Of a DNA stretch of 64,000 bases, positions 11,030-20,450 are shown in pieces; positions within the stretch are counted from its first letter, which is position 1; each line of letters begins with the position of its first letter. The notes beneath the pieces are model-generated. The model was not told the origin of the DNA, did no database searches, and saw only the letters and a program-made list of their open reading frames with translations. Made by a program: the position numbers and the translations under genes. The DNA lies in NCBI RefSeq assembly GCF_018494085.1, contig NZ_JABBFP010000001.1:496001-560000 (forward strand), written 5' to 3'. This stretch comes from Rosenbergiella collisarenosi. Lineage in GTDB: Bacteria; Pseudomonadota; Gammaproteobacteria; Enterobacterales; Enterobacteriaceae.

Positions 11030-11204
11030 GCATGAAATCTGTACGCTCAACTGCTTTTTCGGCGACATCGTGTAATCGTTAGTGTGGCATGAGTGGATTG
11101 ATGCTACTATCATCGTCATCTGCAAGGTGGAAAACCGAGAATAGACTTCAGCTGTCATTAATAACGATAAGAGAAGATATTTTTTCAATATCAATGGATG
11201 AATT

Positions 11205-11702
11205 GTGATTGGTTTGATTTCGCGCTGGGGACAACTGGGAAAACGTTACCTATGGCCGCATCTCTTATTAGGGATAGTCGCGGCAGGGTTCGGTCTGCCT
11301 TTTACAACAGGTCTTTTATCAGCAGCGAACGACGCCACACTATGTAATAGACTTTCGATTTCCCCACAAGCACGCATCTTCCCTATCATACGTCTACATG
11401 ACCGTATTTTACGTCCGACGTATGTCCAAAATTTCTGGCAGCAGCAAACCTTACGCACCGTCATTCGTCATCTTTCATTCTCAATTCCGAGGACGTCAAA
11501 CGCCGAATCTAGCTATGCACAGCTTACGGTTAAACGCTTAGTTGTACTCTATTCCTTAATCACACTATTGACTTCAGCCGCCGCGCTTAAAATAAGACGG
11601 CTTACCTGTCAACGTCTAGTGATCGAACGGCCTCGAGTTTTCTCCGCCGGACATTGGTTAGCCCAAATTCAGGGGATCCGCGCCGGACCTATACCAACTT
11701 AA
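11205..11702 (+). CDS. secM: SecM, secretion monitor with ribosome-arrest peptide
   Basis: SecM is an exported regulatory protein whose C-terminus stalls its own ribosome when export is slow, opening the secA ribosome binding site. The start is GTG, as in E. coli. The 165 residues show an N-terminal export segment (KRYLWPHLLLGIVAAGFG), a middle that has diverged almost completely apart from RTVIRHLSFS, and a C-terminal arrest region at residues 146-162. Its key residues F146, W151, G157, I158, R159, A160, G161 and P162 keep the E. coli spacing. It lies directly upstream of secA. Confidence 0.93.
   Translation: MIGLISRWGQLGKRYLWPHLLLGIVAAGFGLPFTTGLLSAANDATLCNRLSISPQARIFPIIRLHDRILRPTYVQNFWQQQTLRTVIRHLSFSIPRTSNAESSYAQLTVKRLVVLYSLITLLTSAAALKIRRLTCQRLVIERPRVFSAGHWLAQIQGIRAGPIPT
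11640..11690 (+). promoter_or_regulatory. SecM translational arrest sequence controlling secA
   Basis: These 17 codons encode the arrest peptide, pattern F-x4-W-[I/L]-x4-GIRAGP. The critical Arg159 and Pro162 are present. E. coli STPV after the Phe is replaced by SAGH, and the Ile after Trp by Leu. By analogy, stalling here would unfold an mRNA hairpin covering the secA start 70 bases downstream. Confidence 0.82.
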
Positions 11703-11760
11703 TAAAAAATATAGGTATTTAGGATCGTAGATTGGTTGTCAAAATAGAGAATTTATAATC

Positions 11761-14466
11761 ATGGTAATGAAGTTATTAACGAAAATTTTTGGTAGTAGTA
11801 ATGACCGGACGTTACGCCGTATGCGTAAAGTGGTTGATGTTATCAACAAAATGGAGCCTGACTATATCGCGTTAAGCGATGACCAGCTTAAAGCGAAAAC
11901 CAATGAGTTTCGTCAGCGCTTGGAAAAAGGCGAGAGCCTAGAAAGTTTAATTCCAGAAGCCTTCGCCACCGTCCGCGAAGCGAGTAAACGTGTCTTTAAT
12001 ATGCGCCATTTCGATGTGCAATTATTGGGCGGTATGGTACTTAATGAGCGTTGTATTGCCGAGATGCGTACGGGTGAAGGTAAAACCCTAACGGCGACCC
12101 TTCCAGCTTATCTTAATGCGCTCAGCGGTAAGGGCGTTCACGTCGTGACTGTTAACGACTATCTCGCCCAGCGTGATGCTGAGAATAACCGTCCCTTATT
12201 TGAGTTTCTGGGTCTAACCATCGGGATCAACTTACCGGGTATGCAATCACCTGCTAAGCGCGAAGCGTATGCGGCAGATATCACCTACGGGACCAATAAC
12301 GAATATGGTTTCGACTATCTGCGCGATAACATGGCTTTTAGCCCTGAAGAGCGCGTCCAACGTAAGTTGCACTACGCTTTAGTCGATGAAGTGGACTCCA
12401 TCTTGATCGATGAAGCGCGTACGCCGTTAATTATTTCAGGCCCGGCTGAAGATAGTTCTGAACTCTATATTCAAGTTAATAAAATTATTCCTCATCTGGT
12501 ACGTCAAGATAAAGAAGACTCTGATACTTTCCAAGGTGAGGGGGACTTCTCGGTCGATGAGAAAGCGCGTCAAGTTCATTTGACTGAGCGTGGTCTAGTC
12601 AAAATTGAGCAGCTGATGGTTGCCCAAAATGTGATGCAAGAGGGAGAGTCACTTTACTCGCCGACTAACATCATGTTGATGCACCATGTTACCGCGGCGC
12701 TGCGCGCTCACGTGCTCTTCACGCGTGACGTAGACTATATCGTGAAAGACGGTGAGGTTGTTATCGTCGACGAACATACGGGCCGTACCATGCAAGGTCG
12801 ACGCTGGTCAGAAGGTTTACACCAAGCCGTCGAAGCGAAAGAAGGCGTAGAAATCCAGAACGAGAACCAAACACTGGCTTCTATTACTTTCCAAAACTAT
12901 TTCCGTATCTACGAAAAACTTGCCGGTATGACAGGTACTGCTGATACCGAAGCCTTCGAGTTTAGTAGCATTTACAAGCTCGATACTATCGTTGTCCCGA
13001 CTAACCGCCCGATGGTCCGTAAAGACAATGCAGACTTAGTCTATATGACTGAGAAAGAAAAAATCGACGCGATTATTGAAGATATCAAGGATTGTACGTC
13101 TCGTGGTCAACCGGTACTGGTTGGTACCATCTCGATCGAAAAATCGGAAGTTGTGGCCGATGCTCTCGCGCGCGCAGGTATTAAGCACAGCGTATTAAAC
13201 GCGAAGTTCCATGCCAGCGAAGCCGATATTATTGCCCAAGCTGGCCAGCCTGGTGCGGTAACCATCGCTACCAACATGGCCGGACGTGGTACAGATATTA
13301 TGTTAGGCGGAAGTTGGCATGTCGAAGTTGACGCGCTTTCCAATCCTACCGATGCTGAGATCGCGGCGATCAAAGAGGCCTGGCAAATTCGCCATGATGC
13401 AGTACTAGAGGCTGGCGGGTTACATATTATTGGTACAGAGCGTCACGAATCACGTCGTATCGATAACCAGCTTCGCGGACGCGCAGGTCGTCAGGGCGAT
13501 AAAGGATCATCACGTTTCTACCTTTCAATGGAAGATGCCTTAATGCGTATCTTCGCCTCTGACCGCGTGTCTGGAATGATGCGTAAGTTGGGGATGAAAC
13601 CGGGCGAAGCGATTGAGCACCCATGGGTGACCAAGGCGATCGCGAACGCTCAACGCAAGGTTGAGAGCCGTAACTTTGATATTCGTAAACAGTTATTAGA
13701 ATACGACGATGTAGCGAACGATCAACGTAAGGCCATTTATTCTCAGCGTAATGAGCTGTTGGATGTTTCTGATGTGAGTGAAACTATCAACAGTATTCGC
13801 GAAGACGTTTTAAGCTCGACTATCAGTCAATTCATCCCACCACAATCTTTGGAAGAAATGTGGGACGTTACAGGTCTTGAAGAGCGCTTACGTACCGATT
13901 TTGAACTGCATCTGCCTCTGACCGAGTGGTTGGATAAAGAACCAGAACTCCACGAAGAAGTACTGCGCGAACGTATTCTGCAGAGCTCTTTGCAACAGTA
14001 TGCTGATAAAGAAGCTGCCGTTGGCGTCGAGACGATGCGTAGCTTCGAAAAAGGCATTATGTTGCAGACGCTGGATACTCTGTGGAAAGAGCACCTTGCC
14101 GCGATGGATTATTTGCGTCAGGGCATCCATTTACGCGGATATGCGCAGAAAGATCCTAAGCAAGAATATAAGCGTGAGTCGTTTGCCATGTTCGCCAGCA
14201 TGCTTGAGGCGCTGAAGTACGAAGTCGTCAGTACATTAAGCAAAGTTCAGGTACGGATGCCGGAAGAGGTCGATGCCATGGAACAGCAGTTCCGCGAGGA
14301 AGCGGAACGCCTAGCAGAACAGCAACAGCTCAGTCATGTTGATGATGAAACCGCTGCGGCGAATGAGCTCGCGAGCCAGGAAGGAGAGCGGAAAGTCGGA
14401 CGCAACGACTTATGTCCGTGTGGATCAGGTAAAAAGTATAAACAGTGCCATGGTCGTTTAGCGTAG
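11761..14466 (+). CDS. secA: SecA, preprotein translocase ATPase
   Basis: SecA is the motor ATPase that drives unfolded preproteins through SecYEG. The 901 residues equal the E. coli length. The first nucleotide-binding domain carries the Walker A region [10 protein letters not shown] near residues 103-112 and the B motif [13 protein letters not shown]. The preprotein-binding domain, second helicase domain ([17 protein letters not shown]) and a C-terminal zinc-binding linker ([13 protein letters not shown]) that binds SecB follow. No strong Shine-Dalgarno is visible before the ATG, consistent with secM-dependent translation. A terminator follows. Confidence 0.98.
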   Translation: MVMKLLTKIFGSSNDRTLRRMRKVVDVINKMEPDYIALSDDQLKAKTNEFRQRLEKGESLESLIPEAFATVREASKRVFNMRHFDVQLLGGMVLNERCIAEMRTGEGKTLTATLPAYLNALSGKGVHVVTVNDYLAQRDAENNRPLFEFLGLTIGINLPGMQSPAKREAYAADITYGTNNEYGFDYLRDNMAFSPEERVQRKLHYALVDEVDSILIDEARTPLIISGPAEDSSELYIQVNKIIPHLVRQDKEDSDTFQGEGDFSVDEKARQVHLTERGLVKIEQLMVAQNVMQEGESLYSPTNIMLMHHVTAALRAHVLFTRDVDYIVKDGEVVIVDEHTGRTMQGRRWSEGLHQAVEAKEGVEIQNENQTLASITFQNYFRIYEKLAGMTGTADTEAFEFSSIYKLDTIVVPTNRPMVRKDNADLVYMTEKEKIDAIIEDIKDCTSRGQPVLVGTISIEKSEVVADALARAGIKHSVLNAKFHASEADIIAQAGQPGAVTIATNMAGRGTDIMLGGSWHVEVDALSNPTDAEIAAIKEAWQIRHDAVLEAGGLHIIGTERHESRRIDNQLRGRAGRQGDKGSSRFYLSMEDALMRIFASDRVSGMMRKLGMKPGEAIEHPWVTKAIANAQRKVESRNFDIRKQLLEYDDVANDQRKAIYSQRNELLDVSDVSETINSIREDVLSSTISQFIPPQSLEEMWDVTGLEERLRTDFELHLPLTEWLDKEPELHEEVLRERILQSSLQQYADKEAAVGVETMRSFEKGIMLQTLDTLWKEHLAAMDYLRQGIHLRGYAQKDPKQEYKRESFAMFASMLEALKYEVVSTLSKVQVRMPEEVDAMEQQFREEAERLAEQQQLSHVDDETAAANELASQEGERKVGRNDLCPCGSGKKYKQCHGRLA

Positions 14467-14494
14467 CCCTTTCTCGGTAGTTGGTAATTAACAG

Positions 14495-14526
14495 AAAAGG
14501 TCCATGGAAACATGGGCCTTTTTATT
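14495..14526 (+). terminator. Terminator between secA and mutT
   Basis: AAGGTCCATG pairs with CATGGGCCTT (one G-T pair) around a GAAA tetraloop and is followed by a T-rich run. mutT begins about 20 bases later, so it is probably read by leak-through or from a local promoter. Confidence 0.85.
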
Positions 14527-14546
14527 GTTCAGTAAGGAAGTTAATG

Positions 14547-14942
14547 ATGAAAAATCTCCATGTTGCCGTAGGCATCATCCGCAATGATAAAAAAGAAATT
14601 TTTCTCACCCAGCGGGCTTCTACCTCCCACATGGCCAATAAGTGGGAGTTTCCCGGTGGTAAAATTGAGTCTGGTGAGACGGCTTTAGATGGACTCACTC
14701 GTGAATTGATGGAAGAGACGGGAATTACCGTGGTGGATGCTCAAGCTGTCGGAACGGCCAGCCATACCTACCAAGAGGTAAGCGTTACGCTTTATTTCTA
14801 TCTGGTGGAGAAATGGCAGGGTGAGCCTTGGGGTAAAGAAGGGCAGCCTCAACGCTGGGTCAGTCAAGTAGACCTGAAGGCCGACGAGTTTCCGCCGGCA
14901 AATATCGAGATGGTTAATCGACTCGTACTGGGTGATTTGTAG
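14547..14942 (+). CDS. mutT: MutT, 8-oxo-dGTP diphosphatase
   Basis: MutT is a Nudix hydrolase that removes 8-oxo-dGTP from the nucleotide pool. The 131 residues start at MKNLHVAVGIIR (an alternative ATG lies 3 bases upstream; AAGGAAG is the ribosome site). The Nudix box G-x5-E-x7-RE-x2-EE-x-G is intact, from GGKIESGET through RELMEETG. The C-terminus QRWVSQVDLKADEFPPAN resembles E. coli MutT. It converges on yacG with only 10 bases between stops. Confidence 0.95.
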   Translation: MKNLHVAVGIIRNDKKEIFLTQRASTSHMANKWEFPGGKIESGETALDGLTRELMEETGITVVDAQAVGTASHTYQEVSVTLYFYLVEKWQGEPWGKEGQPQRWVSQVDLKADEFPPANIEMVNRLVLGDL

Positions 14943-14952
14943 CTATCATCGA

Positions 14953-15156
14953 TTAAGATTCTGGGTCTTGCTCGCTCCAGGCCTCATGGTCAAAATGCGT
15001 AGGTTGACCTGCAATCGATTTTTCTTCGGCGGCCCACTCGCCAAGATCGATCATTTGGCAGCGCTTGGAGCAGAAAGGGCGCCAAGGACTTAGGTTATCC
15101 CAAATCACCTCTTTTTGGCATTGCGGACAATTAACAGTAGTGACATCGGGTTGCAT
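14953..15156 (-). CDS. yacG: YacG, zinc-finger DNA gyrase inhibitor
   Basis: This small zinc-binding protein binds GyrB and inhibits DNA gyrase in E. coli. The 67 residues contain the Cys4 site CPQC...FCSKRC and the conserved [20 protein letters not shown] segment. I choose the ATG of [10 protein letters not shown] because AAGAGG sits four bases upstream; the more distal start adds unconserved residues. It lies 8 bases after zapD, on one transcript with zapD and coaE. Confidence 0.93.
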   Translation of the reverse strand: MQPDVTTVNCPQCQKEVIWDNLSPWRPFCSKRCQMIDLGEWAAEEKSIAGQPTHFDHEAWSEQDPES

Positions 15157-15164
15157 AGGACCTC

Positions 15165-15908
15165 TTAACAGCAAGCGAGTTGAAACGGTAAAATTTCAGG
15201 GACTCTATCATCGTTTTCTAACGGAAAAAAGCGAATTGAAAACCGCGCTTTATGGCCTGAGACTTGTGGGTAAATTTCATCGTCGCTGGACAGCAGGATA
15301 CGCAGTAGATTTTTATCTTCGGCGGCGTTCTGAAAAAATCCTTGATGAGCCTGTAATTCGTTGAAACGTCCACTCTGCCTGATAAGGTGTAAAAGGGTTT
15401 GTAGGCTGAGATGAAGGGGTTCCAAACCCGCATACCAGTGATCAAGCTGCGCTTGGCGCTTTTCAATCGGTAGATGTTGCCACAAATGAAGCGTAGGTGT
15501 ATCGAAATTGCAATAGCCGCCGGGTATCGAGAGTCGCTGGCGAATTTGGCCTATAAACCGGTCTTCCTTGAAAGTACTACCAAATTTAGGGACGGTATTC
15601 ATCTTCTGCCCATGCGCGCTCAATTCATCAATGAGGCAGTGAACGGCTTGTGTATCAATATCGGGTACGATTAACCACTGTTGTAGCTTACTTTGTTGCC
15701 TTTCAAGTTCTTTTAGTAAATCAGCACGTAATTCGTTACGCTCAAAAATATCAAGTAGCTCGGTGAGGGTTCGTAGAAAGAGTAAACACGCTTCAGGTGA
15801 ATGTGCGTTTTTAGACGCGACCAGTTGTTGGAGTAAATATTCGACTCGTAACCAATTGCGCATTTTTTCATTGAGTGGATATTCAAATATGATCGACGAG
15901 TGTGTCAT
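15165..15908 (-). CDS. zapD: ZapD, FtsZ-bundling division protein
   Basis: ZapD is a cytoplasmic dimer that crosslinks FtsZ filaments by binding the FtsZ C-terminal peptide. The 247 residues match E. coli ZapD in length and in segments such as [40 protein letters not shown] and [11 protein letters not shown]. The start overlaps the coaE stop by four bases (ATGA). Confidence 0.96.
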   Translation of the reverse strand: MTHSSIIFEYPLNEKMRNWLRVEYLLQQLVASKNAHSPEACLLFLRTLTELLDIFERNELRADLLKELERQQSKLQQWLIVPDIDTQAVHCLIDELSAHGQKMNTVPKFGSTFKEDRFIGQIRQRLSIPGGYCNFDTPTLHLWQHLPIEKRQAQLDHWYAGLEPLHLSLQTLLHLIRQSGRFNELQAHQGFFQNAAEDKNLLRILLSSDDEIYPQVSGHKARFSIRFFPLENDDRVPEILPFQLACC

Positions 15909-16522
15909 AGGTGACGCCCTTTATAATCTGCCGCTAATTGATTGTAGGCCAAAATAAGCTGAGAGACTTTCTCGTCGAGAGCGCTTTTGGATAAATTGTT
16001 ATCAATGATATCGTCAGCGATAGCGAGTCGCTGCTCGCGTGTCGCTTGTGCTCGAATTATGGCTAGTGCCTCTTGGTGAGACACATTATCACGTTTACAC
16101 ACGCGTTCGATCTGTCGCGCCTCATCGCTATCTACCACTACTACGCGTTGCGCGAGATGTTGGAGTTGATTTTCAACAAGTAGTGGAACTACCCATAAGC
16201 ACCACTCGGCAGAGCATTGGGCTATCTGTAGTTGGGTTTTTTGCTGGATTAGCGGGTGGAGTGATGCGTTTAGCCATGTTTTATGTTGGGCTTCGGAAAA
16301 AATAATACTACGGAGTTGTTTACGATCAAGCGTGCCATCCGCTAGCAGAATTGTCTGACCAAAACGTTCTTTCATTGCGACTAGGGCTGGTTGTCCAGGC
16401 TCGACGACTTCACGGGCAATGACGTCGGCATCAATAATAGCGATATTTTTTGCTGCAAAAAGATCGGCTACGGTGGATTTACCGCTCGCGATACCGCCTG
16501 TTAACGCCACAATATAGGTCAT
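15905..16522 (-). CDS. coaE: CoaE, dephospho-CoA kinase
   Basis: CoaE catalyses the last step of coenzyme A synthesis, phosphorylating the ribose 3'-hydroxyl of dephospho-CoA. The 205 residues start at MTYIVALTGGI, with the P-loop GGIASGKST near residue 8, a DADVIAREVV substrate motif and VPLLVENQL. An upstream in-frame ATG would add eight residues without homology. It heads coaE-zapD-yacG. In E. coli guaC lies next to it; here hofC follows after 97 bases. Confidence 0.95.
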   Translation of the reverse strand: MTYIVALTGGIASGKSTVADLFAAKNIAIIDADVIAREVVEPGQPALVAMKERFGQTILLADGTLDRKQLRSIIFSEAQHKTWLNASLHPLIQQKTQLQIAQCSAEWCLWVVPLLVENQLQHLAQRVVVVDSDEARQIERVCKRDNVSHQEALAIIRAQATREQRLAIADDIIDNNLSKSALDEKVSQLILAYNQLAADYKGRHL

Positions 16523-16619
16523 GTTCTGTCGTCTCACTCTTAACAATATTTACGACGGGTAATTACCTTGAGTATGAAGGGGATATGAAGAGGTGTAAAC
16601 CTTGGTAATGAGGGACGAT

Positions 16620-17819
16620 TTAACCCAAGGCCTCACCTAAATAGAAGATAGGTAAATACATGGCTATCACAATGCACCCGACCAAACCACCACTTAGCCC
16701 CAGCATGATAGGCTCGATACGCTGGGTGAGTCGGCGGCTTAACACTGAAGCCTGCTGCGAATACCAGGTGGCTAACTGACTGAAGGTTTTCTCCAACTGC
16801 CCAGTTTCCTCTGCAGACCTTACCAATAATAGCGATAACGGTGGATACTCAGAATAGTGAGCCATTGCTGCTGATAACTTTTCACCGGTATGTAACCTTC
16901 GATAAATTTCCTCGATCCTCTGTTTCCATAGTGGCGAGCTAAAGATATTCGTAACTAGATGTAGGCCATCGAGTAATGTGAGGCCTGAATGCTGCGTACT
17001 CGATAAGGTAGAAAATAATAAAGAGAGATGACGATGTTGCCATAACTCTCCTAACAGCGGGATGTGTCGTACGCAGCGATGACGCGCTAATTGCCATTCA
17101 GGATATTTAGGGTCGATATAACGGGCGACTAATAGAAAGATGACACCGATCAGAAATAAATACGGAAGTACTGTATTAAACGAGTGAGCGAGCTGTATCA
17201 CTAGCTGCGTAAAGCGAGGTAACGGTGCATTTAGTGACTGGTACATCAGGGCAAATTCTGGAAGGACGAAGACTAAAAGCCCGCACGTCGTGATGATAAG
17301 AAAGAATAGAGTGATACAGGGATAGCGCAGGGCAGCCACTAACTCGTCGTGCAGCACTTGTTGCTGCTTTAGTACCCTGACGACTTGCAGACAGCTATCG
17401 GGAAGGTGGCCAGTGAATTCTCCAGCTCTAATTAGGGCTGACACTGTAGGCGGAAATATTTGAGGCCACTGCGCTAAGGCCTGCGATAGTTTTTCTCCTG
17501 ATACGATTTTTTTTAATAGCAATTCGATAATAATTCGCCATACAGGTGAGGGTGGATGACTCATTAATAGCTCTAAACACACTGCTAGGGTGAGTCCAGC
17601 ATTAAGCATGGACTCGAGTTGTTGAAAGAAGACAATGAGTGTTTTTCCAGACCATCCCTTCAAGGTATGGTTTCGCTTAGTTTTAATGTGATAAGGGATA
17701 ATGCTATCTGTTAGTAGTTGCAGTTCTATATCTTGTCGACATACACCCAGCTGATGACCGTCACAACTTTCACCCTGCAGGGTTATCCCTTGCCAATGAT
17801 AGAGTTTAAGCTGCTGCAT
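16620..17819 (-). CDS. hofC: HofC, type IV pilus inner-membrane platform protein (PilC/GspF family)
   Basis: This polytopic inner-membrane protein is the platform on which type IV pilins are extruded. The 399 residues contain two GspF domains, each with an FFQQLESMLNAGLTL- or LLFSTLSSTQHSGLTL-type segment, and three long hydrophobic stretches near residues 165-185, 210-230 and 370-395. Its start overlaps hofB by 14 bases. It is the last gene of ppdD-hofB-hofC. The remaining pilus genes would be encoded elsewhere. Confidence 0.93.
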   Translation of the reverse strand: MQQLKLYHWQGITLQGESCDGHQLGVCRQDIELQLLTDSIIPYHIKTKRNHTLKGWSGKTLIVFFQQLESMLNAGLTLAVCLELLMSHPPSPVWRIIIELLLKKIVSGEKLSQALAQWPQIFPPTVSALIRAGEFTGHLPDSCLQVVRVLKQQQVLHDELVAALRYPCITLFFLIITTCGLLVFVLPEFALMYQSLNAPLPRFTQLVIQLAHSFNTVLPYLFLIGVIFLLVARYIDPKYPEWQLARHRCVRHIPLLGELWQHRHLSLLFSTLSSTQHSGLTLLDGLHLVTNIFSSPLWKQRIEEIYRRLHTGEKLSAAMAHYSEYPPLSLLLVRSAEETGQLEKTFSQLATWYSQQASVLSRRLTQRIEPIMLGLSGGLVGCIVIAMYLPIFYLGEALG

Positions 17820-19203
17820 CGTTTTCCCCGACTATCCGTAACACCTCCTGATAAGTCGTTATTCCCTGTACTACGGCAGCAAGACCGATCTCAAAAAGAT
17901 TTTGTACATTACGCTCTTGAAGCAGCCTACGAATATGATGGGGAGAGTCGTACTGGATAATGGCATATTGCAGCGAGCTACTGATAGGAAGTAGCTCGAA
18001 TAAAGCATGGCGACCTAAATAACCAGACTTACAACGTTCGCACCCTGTAGCAAGCCAATGTTCGAAGGTTTGCAGTGGAAAGTGAGAGGGAAGTGGCTCG
18101 GGGGATAGACGTCGGCAATAGCCACATAAACGCCGTACTAATCGTTGTGCAATGATAAGCTTCAAGGCGCTAGCAGTGAGATATCCAGCAATCCCCATCT
18201 GTGTTAATCGACTTAGGGTGTCCACGGTGGAATTGGTATGTAATGTACTTAAGACTAGATGGCCTGTTTGTGCGGCTTTTATGGCGATTTCAGCCGTTTG
18301 GTTATCACGGATTTCACCAATCATGACGATATCGGGGTCTTGGCGTAATAGGGCTCGAAGAATGGTAGCGAAATCAAGGCCAGCTTTCAGGTTGATTTGT
18401 GTCTGAGTTGTTCCTGTGACCACCATTTCAATCGGGTCTTCGACGGTACAAAGATTACGCTCTGGGCTATTTAGGTAGTTGAGAGCACTGTAAAGCGTGG
18501 TTGTTTTCCCACTCCCCGTAGGCCCGGTGACAATAATTAATCCCTGTGGAGAATCCAACGCTACTTTAACCAAACCTAGCTGCCCGGTTGGCATACCGAG
18601 GTTCTCCAGTGCCAAATCACCGCGAAAAGTCTCTAACAGTCGCAGAACCACCTTTTCACCAAACCGCGTGGGTAATGTTGCTATACGAAAGGAGTATTCA
18701 CTACCTTGCAAGGCAAAGGTTAATTGTCCATCTTGCGGGCGGCGGTTTTCTGCAATATCTACGCCCGCAAGTAGTTTAAAGCGGCTTTCAATGGCACTCA
18801 CTTCCGCTAAAGTCAGTTCACCAAAAATATGTAAGACACCATCTACCCTGAAGCGGATCCTTGCGCCATGAGAGTGGGGCTCAATATGGATATCGGAAGC
18901 TTTTTGATCAATAGCTTGGCGAAGAATTGAATGACAATATTCAATTGTTGTTGCCGACTCCTCACTATTAATAACTTTTTGTAAGACAGGGGGGAGTGTG
19001 ACTGAGCCGTATTGGGCCTTATATTCATGCGCAGAGATGACTTTTACTTCGATTTTTTTTTGGCAGGCAAAGGAGAGTTGCTCGAATTCGTCTTTAGTAG
19101 GCGGCGTCATCGCGATTAGACATAGACTATCCTTATTTTCCTTAAGGACGCATGCAGGGTGATTGTCACAGAAGCCTTTAAGGTAGCTAGTCTCTGCATT
19201 CAT
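17806..19203 (-). CDS. hofB: HofB, type IV pilus assembly ATPase (PilB/GspE family)
   Basis: This is the cytoplasmic hexameric ATPase that powers pilin polymerisation. The 465 residues contain Walker A GPTGSGKTT, the Asp box QDPDIVMIGEIRD, the His box TGHLVLSTLHTN and two CxxC pairs (CGYC and CERC) forming the zinc site typical of GspE/PilB. The N-terminal GspE-N region is shorter than in PilB, as in E. coli HofB. The start overlaps the ppdD stop by four bases. Confidence 0.95.
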   Translation of the reverse strand: MNAETSYLKGFCDNHPACVLKENKDSLCLIAMTPPTKDEFEQLSFACQKKIEVKVISAHEYKAQYGSVTLPPVLQKVINSEESATTIEYCHSILRQAIDQKASDIHIEPHSHGARIRFRVDGVLHIFGELTLAEVSAIESRFKLLAGVDIAENRRPQDGQLTFALQGSEYSFRIATLPTRFGEKVVLRLLETFRGDLALENLGMPTGQLGLVKVALDSPQGLIIVTGPTGSGKTTTLYSALNYLNSPERNLCTVEDPIEMVVTGTTQTQINLKAGLDFATILRALLRQDPDIVMIGEIRDNQTAEIAIKAAQTGHLVLSTLHTNSTVDTLSRLTQMGIAGYLTASALKLIIAQRLVRRLCGYCRRLSPEPLPSHFPLQTFEHWLATGCERCKSGYLGRHALFELLPISSSLQYAIIQYDSPHHIRRLLQERNVQNLFEIGLAAVVQGITTYQEVLRIVGENDAAA

Positions 19204-19640
19204 GGCTTACTCTCCCTATCGTCGTAACGTAGCTGGCGTTCACAGTTTTCACGTAGTGTTGAGTTAGTGGCTTGGCATCGTCGTTGCCAACTCAATGCTC
19301 CTTGTTCAGCTTGCAGTATAGGGATTAGCTCGGCGTTTAGGCCGTTTAGCGTATTAGTGCCTTGTGCACGTATTACCCCATTGTTAACCGTTAATTCCGA
19401 GATATAACGGGTAGTTCGAGGTAGTGGAATACCCTCCTGTCCGGCCTGGCAAACGTCGAGTTGTCCTTTTTCAAGCGCGCAGAGTTCAACAGCGATTTTA
19501 TAAGGTTGAAGTACTTGGAGTAGATCGGTAAGCGCTGCTTTTTGTAGGTATCCTTGATAAGCGGGGATGCCTAAGGAACTTAATATGGCGATGATTGCGA
19601 TAACAATCATTAATTCGATTAACGTAAACCCTTGTTCCAT
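19200..19640 (-). CDS. ppdD: PpdD, type IV major prepilin-like protein
   Basis: This is a type IVa prepilin. The start is placed at MEQGFTLIEL, giving a four-residue leader cut by prepilin peptidase between Gly and Phe; Glu at mature position 5 and a hydrophobic helix follow. An upstream ATG would add an unlikely ten-residue extension. The 146-residue product has C-terminal cysteines (CQATNSTLRENC) able to form the usual pilin disulfide loop. In E. coli, nadC lies upstream; here it is absent. Confidence 0.94.
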   Translation of the reverse strand: MEQGFTLIELMIVIAIIAILSSLGIPAYQGYLQKAALTDLLQVLQPYKIAVELCALEKGQLDVCQAGQEGIPLPRTTRYISELTVNNGVIRAQGTNTLNGLNAELIPILQAEQGALSWQRRCQATNSTLRENCERQLRYDDRESKP

Positions 19641-19729
19641 GACGTCGTCCTCAAGTGATTGAGGCGCCATGATTAAGGATAATTTTGTGCGTAAGAAACA
19701 ACGATAATCAATCTAGGGTAAGTTCTCAC

Positions 19730-19755
19730 AGCCTTAAGGCTCTTTTCGAAAAGAG
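19730..19755. other. Two abutting perfect palindromes in the ppdD-ampD gap
   Basis: AGCCTTAAGGCT (12 bp, 19730-19741) and CTCTTTTCGAAAAGAG (16 bp, 19740-19755) are each perfect palindromes and share two bases. They lie between the divergent ppdD and ampD genes, where nadC would normally sit. The arrangement looks like operator half-sites or a cruciform; I do not recognise the binding protein. The remaining gap has three copies of an ATCTTG motif and no coding remnant. Confidence 0.5.
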
Positions 19756-19876
19756 TTGCATAAAGCTTGTGAGTTATCTTGAAGTACCTATGCTAATCTT
19801 GAAGGAAATCTGGCTCATTCTTAGCCAATCTTGTCTAATAAAAGGGCCACGTAATTGAGTGGTAAACGTGACTAGC

Positions 19877-20425
19877 ATGCTAGCAATAGAAGAACATTGG
19901 TTAACGCTTGCGCGTAGAGTCCCCTCTACCCATTACAACGAACGACCTGAAGGCGTCACTCCTCGTTTACTGGTTGTTCATAATATCAGTTTACCCCCAG
20001 GTGAGTTTGGCGGTGATTATATCGACCAACTGTTCACGGGTACTCTCTGCGCAGACGAACACCCCTACTTTGCGGATATTGCAGGGTTACGCGTTGCGGC
20101 GCATTGCTTAATTCGCCGCGAAGGAGAGATAGTGCAATACGTTCCTTTCGATAAGCGAGCGTGGCATGCCGGGCAGTCGTGCTACCAAGGGGTAGAGAAC
20201 TGTAACGATTTTTCGATTGGCATAGAGTTAGAAGGTACTGACGATCTTCCCTATACCGAGGAACAATATCAGGCATTGAGTCAAATTACGCAGTCGCTTG
20301 TAAAATACTATGGGTTGAAATATGAGGATATTACGGGGCATTCTGATATCGCGCCAGGCCGTAAAACCGATCCGGGAGCCGCTTTCGATTGGCGCCATTT
20401 TCATTCACTCATTACCGCATACTGA
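19877..20425 (+). CDS. ampD: AmpD, 1,6-anhydro-N-acetylmuramyl-L-alanine amidase
   Basis: AmpD is the cytoplasmic zinc amidase of peptidoglycan recycling that removes the stem peptide from anhydro-muropeptides and so keeps AmpR-type regulators quiet. The Amidase_2 fold shows the zinc ligands in LLVVHNISLPPGEFGG and GHSDIAPGRKTDPG. By alignment I start at MLAIEEHWL (182 residues); upstream GTG codons at 19859 and 19868 are possible but non-conserved. ampE follows after 25 bases. Confidence 0.94.
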   Translation: MLAIEEHWLTLARRVPSTHYNERPEGVTPRLLVVHNISLPPGEFGGDYIDQLFTGTLCADEHPYFADIAGLRVAAHCLIRREGEIVQYVPFDKRAWHAGQSCYQGVENCNDFSIGIELEGTDDLPYTEEQYQALSQITQSLVKYYGLKYEDITGHSDIAPGRKTDPGAAFDWRHFHSLITAY

Positions 20426-20450
20426 TTATTTAAGGGAGTAGAGTTAATCC

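Noticed and set aside
19641-19876. nadC remnant between ppdD and ampD
   Set aside because: No translated fragment resembles quinolinate phosphoribosyltransferase; the gene appears cleanly deleted.
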